In this document: in pieces, positions 5,416 to 6,445 of the stretch
How the letters are laid out: every line of letters starts with the position of its first letter
Numbering within the stretch: position 1 is the stretch's first letter
Assembly (NCBI GenBank): GCA_025351525.1
Contig: JANXVV010000415.1
Span: forward strand, 1 to 6,445
DNA length: 6,445 nucleotides
Source of the DNA: Humisphaera sp.
GTDB lineage: Bacteria > Planctomycetota > Phycisphaerae > Tepidisphaerales > Tepidisphaeraceae
Direction of reading: 5' to 3'
Notes under the pieces: model-generated
Told to the model about the DNA's origin: nothing
Databases searched by the model: none
What the model saw: only the letters and a program-made list of their open reading frames with translations
Program-made: the position numbers and the translations under genes

Positions 5416-5424
5416 GATAGGAAA

Positions 5425-6444
5425 TCAGGTGCGGTTTCCTTCGGCGGGTTTGGCAATCGCCTCCCGCATCGTCGTGTCGGCCTGGATATTTTTCATCTTA
5501 TAAAAATCGAGCACACCGAGATTGCCGTTGCGGAAGGCTTCGGCAATCGCCTTGGGCACTTCCGCCTCGGCCAACACCACTTCGGCGCGGTTGGCGGCCT
5601 GCTTGGCGATCATCTCCTGCTCGTGGGCGACGGCCATCGCCCGACGCTGCTCGGCTTCGGCCTGGAACCGCCGTTTGTCGGACTCGGCCTGGTCGGCTTG
5701 CAGCTTCGCGCCGATGTTTTCACCGACATCGATATCGGCGATGTCGATCGACAGAATCTCGAAAGCCGTGTTGGCATCGAGACCCTTGTGCAGCACGGCT
5801 TTGGAGATGTGATCCGGATTTTCCAGCACATCCTTGTGATCGATCGCCGATCCGATGGCGGTGACGATGCCCTCACCGACGCGGGCAATGATGGTCTCTT
5901 CAGTGGCGCCACCGACCAGCCGATCGATGTTGGTTCGCACGGTCACGCGGGCTTTCACCTTGAGCTGAATGCCGTTCTTGGCAACGGCGTCGATCGTCTG
6001 CCGTCCCATGGCAATGGACGGCACATCGATCACTTTCGGGTTCACGCTCGTCTGAATCGCCTCGAGAATATCGCGGCCGGCCAGATCGATCGCGGTGGCG
6101 GTCTTCCAGGAAAGATTGATGTTCGCCTTGCTGGCGGCGATCATCGCGGTGATGACCCGCGGCACATTTCCCCCGGCGAGCATGTGCGATTCCATCTCCA
6201 CCTGCGACATCGAAAGCCCCGCCCGCATCGCCTGAATGCGCGAATTGACGATCATGGTGGCGTTCACCTTCCGCAGGCGCATCCCGACCAGTTCGAGCAT
6301 GTTGACCTTGGCGCCGCTGACGAGCGCGCGGACATAGAGGCCAATGAATTGAAACGCCGTGAAGAAAAAAACCAGGACGACGACGAGGAGGAAAACAAGG
6401 AAGGCGATGAGGAGATTACTGCTGTCGGCTGCGAGAACGTGCAT
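5425..6444 (-). CDS. floA: Flotillin-like membrane scaffold protein FloA (SPFH-type)
   Basis: This 339-residue protein matches FloA (YqfA family, about 330 residues in Bacillus) along its whole length. FloA oligomerises at the inner face of the membrane and organises functional membrane microdomains. A hydrophobic segment at 11-35 anchors it. VGMRLRKV (53-60), ESHMLAGGNVPRVITAMIAA (85-104), AIDLAGRDILEAIQTSVNPK (118-137) and KARVTVRTNIDRLVGGATEE (164-183) form the SPFH-like core, with RVGEGIVTAIGS and AFEILSIDIADIDVGENIGA (227-246) following. Residues 247-302 are an Ala/Glu-rich coiled-coil region, and the tail contains GNLGVLDFYKMKNIQADTTM. Compared with Bacillus FloA as I remember it, about seven extra residues sit near 145-160. 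The ATG at 6444 gives the usual length, but only one base upstream is visible, so the start and its ribosome binding site cannot be checked. An nfeD-like gene often precedes floA and may lie just outside. Confidence 0.95.
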   Translation of the reverse strand: MHVLAADSSNLLIAFLVFLLVVVLVFFFTAFQFIGLYVRALVSGAKVNMLELVGMRLRKVNATMIVNSRIQAMRAGLSMSQVEMESHMLAGGNVPRVITAMIAASKANINLSWKTATAIDLAGRDILEAIQTSVNPKVIDVPSIAMGRQTIDAVAKNGIQLKVKARVTVRTNIDRLVGGATEETIIARVGEGIVTAIGSAIDHKDVLENPDHISKAVLHKGLDANTAFEILSIDIADIDVGENIGAKLQADQAESDKRRFQAEAEQRRAMAVAHEQEMIAKQAANRAEVVLAEAEVPKAIAEAFRNGNLGVLDFYKMKNIQADTTMREAIAKPAEGNRT

Positions 6445-6445
6445 G

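Noticed and set aside
5228..5503. Plus-strand open frame of 91 codons between the proline-rich gene and floA
   Set aside because: It is made of the two palindromic repeats and antisense floA; the peptides it encodes are recurrent false products of these repeats.

Overview
The window looks like chromosomal DNA from a planctomycete, probably of the Gemmataceae/Pirellulaceae kind. The evidence is a FloA-type membrane scaffold protein with a planctomycete-like insertion, a prepilin cut after Ala rather than Gly, an EF-G-like paralogue with a non-standard P-loop, a proline-rich small membrane protein, IS4/IS66-type transposase remnants, and moderately high GC. This assignment comes from recognised protein families, not from a database search. 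Every intact gene lies on the minus strand, so the order of transcription is from high to low coordinates.

From right to left: floA (5425-6444, starting one base from the window edge) encodes a flotillin-like scaffold. A 190-base gap follows, holding two unrelated palindromic repeats (5275-5342 and 5388-5415). Next come a 165-residue membrane-anchored proline-rich protein (4737-5234) and a 253-base AT-richer spacer. A solitary type IV pilin/GspG-like prepilin (3986-4483) follows and ends at a clear rho-independent terminator (3911-3950). Then comes a two-gene unit, a RidA-family protein (3370-3852) overlapping by 8 bases an ArgA-like GNAT acetyltransferase (2844-3377). After a hairpin at the acetyltransferase stop codon and a promoter-like sequence, a full-length EF-G-like GTPase (697-2751) is read as a single gene. 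The left 700 bases are a graveyard of transposon pieces: the C-terminal end of an IS4-family transposase on the minus strand abuts an N-terminal piece of an IS66-like transposase on the plus strand.

Functionally the genes fall into separate jobs: membrane organisation (FloA, perhaps with the proline-rich protein), a surface or secretion pilin, small-molecule amino-acid metabolism (RidA plus acetyltransferase) and translation (EF-G-like). I see no CRISPR array, phage module or clear new multi-gene system. The most unusual points are the altered GTPase motifs of the EF-G-like protein, the proline-rich neighbour of FloA, the overlapping RidA/acetyltransferase pair, the compound palindromic repeats, and the transposon junction.
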